From a virus, in IMG/VR virus record IMGVR_UViG_3300032288_000585, positions 1-28,381 of that record: a DNA stretch of 28,381 bases; one strand, given 5' to 3'. Below are positions 16,830 to 23,848 of the stretch, in pieces (within the stretch, counting starts at the first letter, position 1; each line of letters begins with the position of its first letter). The notes beneath the pieces were generated by a model. That model did no database searches. It saw only the letters and a list, made by a program, of their open reading frames with translations, and had not been told where the DNA came from. Position numbers and translations under genes: made by a program.

Positions 16830-19577
16830 TTATGCTCCTGTGGTGGGTTTTGGTTGTAGTGCTGCCTGTACTGCCTGTTTAGCCATTTCGGCATCGGTTA
16901 AAAACTGCTGTTTTTCAATCTCGATACCATGTTGACGGATATCTTTTTCTGCTTCGTTTACTGCCTGGATACCAAGCATTGCCTGCTCTTGGGCGAGCGC
17001 TATTTCTTGGTTTGTTAGTTGCATCTGTGCCTGCATTGCAGCCACCCGCTCGCGCGAGGAGTTGTTCATGCTGTTAATTGCAATGTTGGTAGAGTTCTTC
17101 TGGTTATCCAGCTCGGTCTGTACCTCGTACTTGCTTTGGAGTTCCAGCACCTTACGTTGCAATTCGGCGATCTTGAGCTCATAATCTTGCTGGCTCTTTT
17201 GCTGGTCCATCTGCATCTTAAACTGAGCCTCTTGCTGTTTACGCTGAGTTTCAGCCATTTGGGTCTTAAGAATAACCTGAGCAGTCGGATCCTGGGCCGC
17301 AACCTGCTCCATCTGGGCCTGTTGTGCCTGCTGTACTTGCTGGGCCAGCTGTTGAATCTGCTGGGTGTAGGGCTGCATTATTGTTTGGGCGTCTTCGCCA
17401 ACCATTTGTGATGCTAATGCCAAAGCTCGTTGTGATTCGATTGTTAGTGGTTTTTCTTGGTTCAATTCTAACGTATCTCTACCACCTTGCGCCTGCGCTA
17501 CGTATGATCTCATCGATTGCAGGTAGTGCAACGTTAAGTGTTGCTTAATGTGTTCCAACGCCAGGGGTGCGTACGCCGGTCCAACTACTGGATTTGCTCC
17601 GTAAGCTGGGTTCATTGCATATTCAAGGTGAATCTTAATGTGGCTGATGTGATCCTGGTCAGGATACGCCGCTGCGGGTCTACCCATTGTCATTGAAACG
17701 TTTTCCAACGCTGGGTTTGACTCTTTTGCTCCTAACGGATTTGGCAATATCTCGTCAATGTTAGGAACTTTTAATTGGGTTAATACTCTACGATACGCCG
17801 CCCGAACGTCAAACATTCCCGGAGGCGCGGATGTTGCCATCTGAAGAATTGCCTGGTTCTGAGCTACTCGTTGTGTCTCAGAGAAAATGTTAGGATCAGA
17901 TACTGGGCGTACATCGTTGTTATATGAGAAGTCACGTACTTCAATTGCCTCACCGGACTGGTTGTCCATATCGGCCAAGTACCAGTGGTTAATGCGGGAG
18001 ATAATTGCCAGCGACTTAGCTTGGCTGCGGTGTAGTCGTGCGTGAATGCTGGAGAATACCTTAGCACCTTGCTCGATTAGAGCCTGGGCCGTACCAACCG
18101 GCATGTTGTTGTTTGCTTCGCCAATCTTTTCTTCTGCTGTGGTGACAACGCCTTTAGCCGCGTCAGTTAACCAGCCAAGTAAATTGTATAGTACCGACGA
18201 TGGCTGGTTAAATGGCATTGGCATCGCAATCTTGCGAACGTCGTCAACACCAGGTGCTCCCTCAATCTCTACTACTTGCGTAGGTTCGATTCGATCGCTT
18301 TGGCCACCAATTCGTCCACCCTTGAGCTTAAGTAGCGTTTGGGAATTGTTAATATGCGCCGCGTCAAGGAGAGCGCGTAGAGCGCCAGTGAGAGCAGCGC
18401 TAAGGCCACCAATAAGATGGGGAAGACCAATAGCATAAGCGCCACGCCAAGGGATAAATTTAAACTCGACATACCAGTCCAGTTTTTCAAACTTCTCATC
18501 ATTTGCTTCCCAGTTACGATACAGACCCAAGACTTTACTTGTGGTCTCATCAATCATTAAAATGTAAGGGGCACGTTGTCCCTTAGTTTTGTCGTCTTCA
18601 TCCAAACGCATGAAGCAGGTAATTTCGTAAACACGACGCAATCCGTCGATGTTCTTCGATGGCATGTCTTTGCCTTCGATTTTATTGTTTGCTTTTTCAG
18701 ATTGTGTCTGATCATTTAACGGAGCATCGGAGGTATACTCGCTGTCGATGTCGATGTAAATGCCATTTTCAACGCGCTGCAAAAACGTGTCTTCGGTAAT
18801 GTCTTGTACTTCGGTTACACGCTGCGCTGTGTAGAAGTTAGTCGACGCGTATGGTAACAAGATGTTGTCAATTGCTACCCATTCGCAGATTGGACGCTTT
18901 TGTTCTTCGTCCCAGCGCCACTTAAGGAACTGTGATCCGCCCAGTGGCAACTGAGTGAGCAGCTGCTCCATCTCATCGCGATACTCAGGCACTTGTTCAG
19001 TTAACTGCCAGTTAAGGAAGTTAACTTTGCGGTTTGCTGTCTCTTCTTTTAATCGATCTGCTTCGCCTTTGATGTTAGACTTAACTAAACCGTCGGGGGG
19101 AAGTAATTCTTTAGCCGTTGACGCAGCGAAGTCAACGCAGGCCTCCGCCATAACTGGGTGCACCACCTTGGAAGCACCGTCAAACGTCGCCCCTCCAGGT
19201 GCATCTTTTCCAAGCCCAGTTCTACGCAATCCTTCTTCATACTGTTTATCTCGCTGTGTGCGTGACTCTTTGTCAACGTCAATTAAATCCAAGTATTCGG
19301 TTGCAAGGGCCTGTAGTGTGCCCTCATCAAGCGACTCTGCCAAGTTTTCATAAAACTCTGGGTTCTTACGTGGGCTTTGTTTTTCTTGGTAGTTAACAAT
19401 AACCGAACCGTCTTCTAGTTCAACTATTTCTTCTTCAACGTCACCTGGCTCTAAACCCAGTGCGTCTTCGTAATAGTCCATCTCGGCATCTTGTGCCATA
19501 GCCTCTTGAATGTTTTCTTCGGTGTCAAGGCCCGGCAAATTTGCACCAGACTGGATGGGTAGTATTGGATTTGCCAT
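16830..19577 (-). CDS. Portal protein
   Basis: This 915-residue protein begins with an acidic region (to about 65), then the portal body: YEEGLRRTGLGKDAPGGATF, MAEACVDFAASTAKELLPPD, LPLGGSQFLKWRWDEEQKRP, and ALTGALRALLDAAHINNSQT near the middle. The last 200 residues are a Gln-rich coiled coil (QQIQQLAQQVQQAQQAQMEQ and similar) ending in a Pro/Lys tail. A long C-terminal helical barrel is known in P22-type portals, which are about 725 residues. This one is longer. Its role is the dodecameric ring at the packaging vertex that binds terminase and the tail. The ATG overlaps the upstream stop (TAATG). Confidence 0.85.
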   Translation of the reverse strand: MANPILPIQSGANLPGLDTEENIQEAMAQDAEMDYYEDALGLEPGDVEEEIVELEDGSVIVNYQEKQSPRKNPEFYENLAESLDEGTLQALATEYLDLIDVDKESRTQRDKQYEEGLRRTGLGKDAPGGATFDGASKVVHPVMAEACVDFAASTAKELLPPDGLVKSNIKGEADRLKEETANRKVNFLNWQLTEQVPEYRDEMEQLLTQLPLGGSQFLKWRWDEEQKRPICEWVAIDNILLPYASTNFYTAQRVTEVQDITEDTFLQRVENGIYIDIDSEYTSDAPLNDQTQSEKANNKIEGKDMPSKNIDGLRRVYEITCFMRLDEDDKTKGQRAPYILMIDETTSKVLGLYRNWEANDEKFEKLDWYVEFKFIPWRGAYAIGLPHLIGGLSAALTGALRALLDAAHINNSQTLLKLKGGRIGGQSDRIEPTQVVEIEGAPGVDDVRKIAMPMPFNQPSSVLYNLLGWLTDAAKGVVTTAEEKIGEANNNMPVGTAQALIEQGAKVFSSIHARLHRSQAKSLAIISRINHWYLADMDNQSGEAIEVRDFSYNNDVRPVSDPNIFSETQRVAQNQAILQMATSAPPGMFDVRAAYRRVLTQLKVPNIDEILPNPLGAKESNPALENVSMTMGRPAAAYPDQDHISHIKIHLEYAMNPAYGANPVVGPAYAPLALEHIKQHLTLHYLQSMRSYVAQAQGGRDTLELNQEKPLTIESQRALALASQMVGEDAQTIMQPYTQQIQQLAQQVQQAQQAQMEQVAAQDPTAQVILKTQMAETQRKQQEAQFKMQMDQQKSQQDYELKIAELQRKVLELQSKYEVQTELDNQKNSTNIAINSMNNSSRERVAAMQAQMQLTNQEIALAQEQAMLGIQAVNEAEKDIRQHGIEIEKQQFLTDAEMAKQAVQAALQPKPTTGA

Positions 19578-20191
19578 TATTCTTTAATCTTTTTTGAAAT
19601 TGCCTTAACCGCTTTTTTAGCGGGCGCTTTTAATTTTTTTGCTGCCGCCGCAAATGGGCTGGCATTAAAAAGTGTAGACGCCAATCCAACACTATAGCCA
19701 AGGGGGTCTCCAGATTTAGCGGCCTCGTATGTGTCTTTAGCTGAGTCTGCCGCCGCCATACCCCACAATAGTGGGTTTGCGAGTGATTCCATGATTGGTG
19801 CCTCCATGCCTGTCTCGCCCATCCTAGCGTCACCTAAAAGCATTCTTGCCATCGTGGGGGAGATATTGCTTAGGGCACCGTGCGCGCGGGAGTACAGTGA
19901 CTCGTTTGGTATGGCCTGCATTGTCGCCTCTGGGTTGTAGTAGGGCACATAGTCTGTCCCCATAACACCGCCGCCATTGTTAAATCGTTGTGGCTCGTAA
20001 CCCAGCGCAATTAGTTCCGCCAACATGTCCTGTGGATTTGTGCCAGTGCTACCACCATCAGCAAAAAACCTGGGCTGTATGCCAGACTCTTCCAACAAAA
20101 ACTGTTGCGGGGTCTTTAACATACCCGGAGAGGCGGGCGTCATGCCAGCCTCTTCCATCAGTAATTGTTGGGGTGTCTTTAGAAAGTTCAT
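19577..20191 (-). CDS. Portal-adjacent protein with duplicated LKTPQQ motif
   Basis: The start is set at the ATG at 20191 (MNFLKTPQQLLMEEAGMTPA), which lies downstream of the predicted transcript start at 20212. A longer frame from 20230 would require translation of the promoter itself. The protein is 204 residues. Two near-identical motifs open it: FLKTPQQLLMEEAG and MLKTPQQFLLEESG. They are followed by FADGG, FNNGGGVMG, an Ala-rich middle part and a Lys-rich helical end (KKLKAPAKKAVKAISKKIKE). The twin motif looks like a short binding tag, and the basic end could touch DNA or membranes. No family is recognised. An ejection-protein role is a guess. Confidence 0.6.
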   Translation of the reverse strand: MNFLKTPQQLLMEEAGMTPASPGMLKTPQQFLLEESGIQPRFFADGGSTGTNPQDMLAELIALGYEPQRFNNGGGVMGTDYVPYYNPEATMQAIPNESLYSRAHGALSNISPTMARMLLGDARMGETGMEAPIMESLANPLLWGMAAADSAKDTYEAAKSGDPLGYSVGLASTLFNASPFAAAAKKLKAPAKKAVKAISKKIKE

Positions 20192-20211
20192 TTTGAGCGG
20201 GTAGTTATTCC

Positions 20212-20248
20212 TATTTATACTAATGCACAAATCCTGGGGTATCCGCCC
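20212..20248 (-). promoter_or_regulatory. Late promoter element, copy 4
   Basis: The minus strand shows GGGCGG (20248-20243) directly at the end of the terminase stop codon, 15 bases, TGCATTAGT (20227-20219), then ATAAATAGGAA with the predicted start at 20212. The ATAAATAG stretch also resembles a T4-type late promoter TATAAATA, but the other copies do not keep that sequence. It serves the gene at 20191, the portal and the following small gene. Confidence 0.68.
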
Positions 20249-21693
20249 TACTGGGCGTAGGGGTTGGCAAATCGTTTGCTTAGGTCGTCGTCCACGTAAC
20301 TATAGTCTCGAGCCGGTAGCGGGTCGAGCTGGATCCATCCAGAATCACGTAAAACGCGCAACGCTTGCGAGAGGGAGTCGACGTAGTCGTCGTGTCCACC
20401 AGCCTCTGGAAATGAACATACTTGACGCAGAAAACGTTTTGCCCAGTCTGCATATTCTCCTTTGCGTTGTGGTTCCTCTGGTATCCAGACCTTACCCTTA
20501 GACACCAGCGGCGCGACAATGTTTAACCGTTGTACCTTATCGGCGCGTCCTGGATTGTATCCACGCACCGGCACGCCGGCGCCCTGGAGCTCCTGGATTA
20601 GCGAGATACCCGCCGACTTATCTTCCATAAGGATCAGGTCTGCTTTTCGGCCCTTGCCGAAGTCATTATCGGCGCCGTAGACGACCTCCTTGAAGTCGTT
20701 GATTACCTTCCTGCGTAGCTCGGGGTACGACAGGTGCTCGTCCCAAGCGTCCAGTAGTATGATTGCCGTGCCAGAGTCTAGTTGTTCAAACACGCCCCAG
20801 ATGGTGCAGGCGGTCGGGTCGTTCATTGTCTTCTCAGAAGTCGCCGGGTCATACGACGCAATGACATACTCCAGCGTTGGAGTCGGTTTGTTTGCTGGCC
20901 AGAGCTTAAACTGTTTACGCTTAATGATACCTGACTGTTCCGGGTCAAGGATCTCACCATAGATCTCTTGTCTTCCAATGTCAGTTCCGTCATACGTTTC
21001 AAGCTGTTTGAAAAAAGTCTCTGAAAGGTTTGCTCGGTTGTCGTAGGACGACGCGTTTGATACGTATACATCTCCACCTACTTTCCCCTCGTTTAGGTCT
21101 ACAATTAATTCTTTTGGTTTGGGAGTGGTGGTAATAATCTGCTGCACTCGAGGGATGCGTGGGTCCCGTAGACGGAGGGTAAACTGTACTCCATCGTAGG
21201 CATCATCGATGTAATCAAATGCACACAGCTCGTCAAACCACGCCCCGTGATATTGTTTACCTCGGTAGCGCTCAGGCTCGGAGGCCGGGATCCCCTGTAT
21301 AAGAGATCCATTTGTAAGGGTGATTTCAAACAGGGACTTGTTGTAGTCTCGTATAAGTGACGGGGGAATGATATTGAGAAGTCCAGAGTCCCCCTCGAAA
21401 CAAGTTGCACGTATATCGTTTGAGGTGGGAGCGGTGACGAGCCAGCGGGTGTTGTCATACATCCAAGCCCGAATGCCAATCCAGTGGCTAGCAGTGTGCG
21501 TCTTACCCGACCCGCGGCCGGCAAGCATAAGAAACGTGTCATATTCGCCATCCTCTGGCTCCCGTTGGTGTGGTAGCGCCTGTAGGTGCCACTTGACCTG
21601 CCAGATGGCAGCCTCAAGCTGTTCCTTAGGCCAGTGTTTGTTGCTATCTGCGAACTTTTTTAGTACAAGTTCTTGTTTTGATGTTAACGACAT
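20248..21693 (-). CDS. terL: Terminase large subunit (TerL)
   Basis: This 481-residue ATPase-nuclease drives DNA packaging. Walker A is LAGRGSGKT (57-65), Walker B with the catalytic Glu is AWFDEL (151-156) and the coupling motif is ITTTPKP (187-193). The RNase H-like nuclease shows SYDPA (D282), LMEDKSAG (E357) and GHDDYVDS (D435, D436, D439). All key residues are present and the N-terminus is complete, so this TerL carries no intein itself. The ATG at 21693 overlaps the last codons of the intein-like gene by ten bases, so the two are probably co-translated. The length is usual for the family. Confidence 0.93.
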   Translation of the reverse strand: MSLTSKQELVLKKFADSNKHWPKEQLEAAIWQVKWHLQALPHQREPEDGEYDTFLMLAGRGSGKTHTASHWIGIRAWMYDNTRWLVTAPTSNDIRATCFEGDSGLLNIIPPSLIRDYNKSLFEITLTNGSLIQGIPASEPERYRGKQYHGAWFDELCAFDYIDDAYDGVQFTLRLRDPRIPRVQQIITTTPKPKELIVDLNEGKVGGDVYVSNASSYDNRANLSETFFKQLETYDGTDIGRQEIYGEILDPEQSGIIKRKQFKLWPANKPTPTLEYVIASYDPATSEKTMNDPTACTIWGVFEQLDSGTAIILLDAWDEHLSYPELRRKVINDFKEVVYGADNDFGKGRKADLILMEDKSAGISLIQELQGAGVPVRGYNPGRADKVQRLNIVAPLVSKGKVWIPEEPQRKGEYADWAKRFLRQVCSFPEAGGHDDYVDSLSQALRVLRDSGWIQLDPLPARDYSYVDDDLSKRFANPYAQ

Positions 21694-22676
21694 GAAATAA
21701 AACCCTCTCCTACGAGATAGCTGTTATCCGGCCCGTCTGTTTCGATGTGAACACAGGTCTGTGGCTGGATCTTTGTAATTTTTTCGATGTACCTACGCGC
21801 CTGGTGTACTTTTATCGGCTTAGATACCTGATTAGGTACCAGCTTTAGCCTGGTTTTAAAAAATAGCGAGTAAATTTTCTTTTGTTCTATAAAACTAAGC
21901 CGGGTCTTGCCGCCCAGGGACTCAACTAGGCCCTGAACTGCCAGCGCCGTGCCGTAATGCGTCGTAGAGAACCTAAACTGGTCTCTGTTTGTCGAATATT
22001 GCTGGGCCTTTGCAAACAAAATGCCACGCAGCAGCTCAATTCGCTGCTCTTTGTCCGCCAGCAGGTAGTTTGCCGGTAATTTTGTCGGAATATCTGGGGC
22101 CAACTGTGACTCTATGGTCGGCGATATGGTAAATTGACGCCAGCCATTCTTCAAAGTCTTGCGGATCTTAATTTTGTACCCAAATTGTTTGAGCTGCTGC
22201 TCAACTTCTTCGGTTGTGTCGGGGTTTGTTGTAAAATATCCGCTGGGTTTGCGGTTTATAAACCAGAACCCGAACACAAACGGCGGGACTGGTAGGGTCT
22301 GGTGGGGTAGCTCGATGGGTTTTGTGGTAGGGATCGAATAGATCCGGTGGTTGTCTTCCCGTTTATAGCCCTGCTCTATCAAATTTTCCACGTTCATGGG
22401 CCGTAGTGGCCTTCTAAACGGGTGGTATCCCTTGTATGTCATGGCACGCAGCCGGTACTTAAAGTTTTCCACCAAAAATTCTAGGCGTTTGTCCCCAGAG
22501 ATTGTAAGGTAATCGTTTAGGGTAACCTCGTAACAATCTTCTGAGAAGTATTCCTGGACCAGCTTTACCCTTACGGGCTTGCCATTTTGGTCAAACAGGT
22601 AGTCACCTGGCTGGATTTTGTTTGCTGGTTTCCAGTAGTCCAGGGTCAGGACTTTTTGATTTGCTAGTATCGCCAT
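21684..22676 (-). CDS. Free-standing intein-like protein: Hint domain with inserted LAGLIDADG domain, catalytic residues lost
   Basis: This 330-residue protein aligns by eye with a large intein. Residues 5-27 resemble block A (VLTLDYWKPANKIQPGD) and 54-67 block B (LTISGDKRLEF). Block C is 131-145 (PPFVFGFWFINRKPSG), block E is 213-224 (IELLRGILFAKA) followed by FRFSTTHYGTALAVQGLVES, and blocks F and G are 308-330 (CVHIETDGPDNSY, LVGEGFISCR). Expected catalytic residues are replaced: Cys1 aligns with Ala, block B His with K63, LAGLIDADG Asp residues with N141 and K223, and the final His-Asn with Cys-Arg before a stop. It should neither splice nor cut DNA. The frame is intact, which suggests selection. 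It sits where many phages encode TerS. A WhiA-like DNA-binding role is one hypothesis. Confidence 0.78.
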   Translation of the reverse strand: MAILANQKVLTLDYWKPANKIQPGDYLFDQNGKPVRVKLVQEYFSEDCYEVTLNDYLTISGDKRLEFLVENFKYRLRAMTYKGYHPFRRPLRPMNVENLIEQGYKREDNHRIYSIPTTKPIELPHQTLPVPPFVFGFWFINRKPSGYFTTNPDTTEEVEQQLKQFGYKIKIRKTLKNGWRQFTISPTIESQLAPDIPTKLPANYLLADKEQRIELLRGILFAKAQQYSTNRDQFRFSTTHYGTALAVQGLVESLGGKTRLSFIEQKKIYSLFFKTRLKLVPNQVSKPIKVHQARRYIEKITKIQPQTCVHIETDGPDNSYLVGEGFISCR

Positions 22677-22944
22677 AAAAATTCTCTAGGACCCACAGGT
22701 CCAGCCAACGCCCTAACGGCGCTCGAATCCTGTTCTGTACCTCGACCGGTAATCGGTTAATGTCGAGGTAATCACAGACCTTTAAACGAAACTCAATGTA
22801 CCTAGCCGTCTCCTTGTCCAATATTCCTATGGGCGCGTCGGCAGAATCAAAATGCGTGAGGGTACAGACAAGCACACGGAGACCACGCAAGACTCCATTG
22901 GAATCTTCTAGGGCACCCTGTATTTGGTAAACGTATTCGTTCAT
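22603..22944 (-). CDS. Unknown protein heading the terminase unit, 113 residues
   Basis: It begins MNEYVYQIQGALEDSNGVLR and contains KETARYIEFRLKVCDYLDIN (about 44-63) and APLGRWLDLWVLENFYGD, then a low-complexity Ser/Lys end. The last 74 bases overlap the start of the intein-like gene in another frame. Its small size and position before TerL would also suit a terminase small subunit, although no helix-turn-helix is obvious. Its ATG has no ribosome binding site and coincides with the predicted transcript start of promoter copy 5. The function is not recognised. Confidence 0.55.
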   Translation of the reverse strand: MNEYVYQIQGALEDSNGVLRGLRVLVCTLTHFDSADAPIGILDKETARYIEFRLKVCDYLDINRLPVEVQNRIRAPLGRWLDLWVLENFYGDTSKSKSPDPGLLETSKQNPAR

Positions 22945-22980
22945 ACATCTACTAATGCAAACATTTGATTATTATAGCCC
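22944..22980 (-). promoter_or_regulatory. Late promoter element, copy 5
   Basis: The minus strand shows GGGCTA (22980-22975), 15 bases, TGCATTAGT (22959-22951), then AGATGTATGAAC. The GGGC part of the upstream box is kept at the exact spacing of the other copies. The predicted start is the A of the ATG at 22944. This would drive the 113-residue gene, the intein-like gene and TerL. Confidence 0.62.
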
Positions 22981-22991
22981 CACCTTAACGC

Positions 22992-23008
22992 GATAGTTTT
23001 TAACTATC
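22992..23008. repeat. Palindrome GATAGTT-TTT-AACTATC
   Basis: Perfect 7-base arms flank a three-base centre. It lies about 15 bases beyond promoter copy 5, on its upstream side. On the plus strand it is followed by CAATTTT, so a weak terminator for plus-strand transcripts is an alternative to an operator. Confidence 0.45.
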
Positions 23009-23026
23009 AATTTTGCTCGCAGAAGC

Positions 23027-23131
23027 GCGGCACTTGCGGCACTTGCGGGGGTATATTCCAGGTTTCCCTCTATCTTTATTTTTCTTTTTTAAAAATAATA
23101 AAAATAGTAAAGTAACCCCCGCAACCCCCGC
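23027..23131. repeat. GC-rich repeats flanking an AT-rich core (possible origin)
   Basis: GCGGCACTT occurs twice in tandem (23027-23035, 23036-23044). AACCCCCGC occurs twice in tandem (23114-23122, 23123-23131). TTGCGGGGG (23043-23051) is the inverse of CCCCCGCAA (23116-23124). Between them lie about 60 bases of almost pure A and T. Short iterons beside an easily melted stretch, at a point of transcription divergence, suit a replication origin. A DNA-bend or protein site is equally possible. Confidence 0.35.
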
Positions 23132-23165
23132 ATCCCCGTCGAACATCAAGGACTTAGCGCATTTC

Positions 23166-23182
23166 ATTTCACATTGTGAAAT
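23166..23182. repeat. Palindrome ATTTCACA-T-TGTGAAAT
   Basis: Perfect 8-base arms surround a single central base. The size and symmetry are those of a dimeric repressor operator. No repressor gene is in the window. Confidence 0.45.
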
Positions 23183-23214
23183 TTGTTTCTCAAAATTTAC
23201 AAAAAAAATTTTAG

Positions 23215-23226
23215 AAAGTCGACTTT
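23215..23226. repeat. Palindrome AAAGTCGACTTT
   Basis: A perfect 12-base palindrome directly after an A/T-rich stretch (23193-23212). It may be a protein-binding site or chance, since short palindromes are common. Confidence 0.3.
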
Positions 23227-23320
23227 TGTGGGGAATGGAACGAGCTTGGGGTCTGTGGGGCCCCCGGGCCGCCGCCCCGCCACGGGACCCAAATTGGGGT
23301 ATCGCATTATGAAAAAGCCC

Positions 23321-23381
23321 CTGTGCACCAAAATGGTGCACAGATTCACCGCCTTGGTGCGCGTGCACCAACATGGTGCAC
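23321..23381. repeat. Two GTGCACCA-N3-TGGTGCAC palindromes, 40 bases apart
   Basis: Site 1 (23321-23343) is CTGTGCACCA, AAA, TGGTGCACAG, a perfect 10-base inverted repeat. Site 2 (23363-23381) is GTGCACCA, ACA, TGGTGCAC, perfect over 8 bases. Their centres are at 23332 and 23372, 40 bases or about four helical turns apart, so proteins bound at both would face the same side. A lone half-site GGTGCAC lies at 23559-23565. Confidence 0.6.
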
Positions 23382-23390
23382 AGCTCGAGC

Positions 23391-23426
23391 GCCTCGATGT
23401 TAGTGAGCGCTTACTAACATCGAGGC
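23391..23426. repeat. Near-perfect 36-base palindrome containing operator copy 1
   Basis: Fourteen-base arms GCCTCGATGTTAGT and its complement flank a GAGCGCTT centre, with only one mismatched pair in the whole 36 bases. Inside is the 20-base unit GTTAGTGAGCGCTTACTAAC (23399-23418), which recurs at 23456-23475 and 23532-23551. It could act as an operator in DNA or a very stable hairpin in RNA. Confidence 0.65.
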
Positions 23427-23455
23427 ACCGCGCCCCCCTGCCAAGTAGCGCATAG

Positions 23456-23475
23456 GTTAGTGAGTACTAACTAAC
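23456..23475. repeat. Operator-like repeat, copy 2
   Basis: GTTAGTGAGTACTAACTAAC keeps the outer arms GTTAGT and ACTAAC and the palindromic centre AGTACT, with one mismatched pair between them, the same plan as copy 1. The centre-to-centre distance to copy 1 is 57 bases. Confidence 0.6.
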
Positions 23476-23531
23476 ATGGGCGAGCGCCCACTCTGTCCCC
23501 ATTATCAGCACTCTCATTGCCTGAGTGCTAA

Positions 23532-23551
23532 GTTAGTAAGTGCTAACTAAC
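23532..23551. repeat. Operator-like repeat, copy 3
   Basis: GTTAGTAAGTGCTAACTAAC has the same outer arms and length as copies 1 and 2. Its centre AGTGCT is not fully symmetrical. The distance to copy 2 is 76 bases. It overlaps a direct repeat of AGTGCTAA and is followed by the small hairpin CTTGTTG/CAACAAG (23551-23571). Confidence 0.58.
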
Positions 23552-23812
23552 TTGTTGCGGTGCACAACAAGATTAGGGTTTCCCCTAGTTGACGGATTGG
23601 ACGCGTTCTAAGGGGTCGCCACGCCACGATCGCAGTTTGTGATGGTTAGGTATTAACTGGGTGACGATCGTTGAGCCATGGAGCTGGGGTGCTGTGGTAA
23701 AGGCTTTGCGGGCGCGAGGGCGGATAGGTGGGGTGGGCGAGTGATCAGGTAATTCGGATTACCACAATATCCCACAATCCCCCACAGTTTAGTCGGGTAT
23801 TTTATTTAATTG

Positions 23813-23842
23813 TTTACATTTAAATCAAAAGGTCTGTACAAT
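23813..23842 (+). promoter_or_regulatory. Sigma-70-like early promoter
   Basis: TTTACA (23813-23818) and TACAAT (23837-23842) are separated by 18 bases, close to the host consensus. The 17 bases AAAAGGTCTGTACAATA around the -10 box recur almost unchanged (one C to T change) at the second rightward promoter near 27330, so the site is likely used. Transcription would start near 23849 and yield the structured leader. Confidence 0.68.
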
Positions 23843-23848
23843 AGAGGG

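Noticed and set aside
20243-20256. Hairpin at the terminase stop codon as a terminator
   Set aside because: The stem is only five pairs without a T run, and its sequence is better explained by the GGGCGG box of promoter copy 4.
22944-22980. Late element as a sigma-54 promoter because of TTGCA
   Set aside because: The required GG ten bases before GC is absent in the copies, and the shared upstream box lies at another distance.
23000-23455. Open frames of 90 to 124 codons in the divergent region on both strands
   Set aside because: They start at rare codons or lack ribosome sites, run through homopolymers, palindromes and repeats, and have composition unlike proteins.
22945-23600. CRISPR array suggested by clustered repeats
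   Set aside because: The repeats are of different types, palindromic and unevenly spaced, with no uniform spacers or leader.
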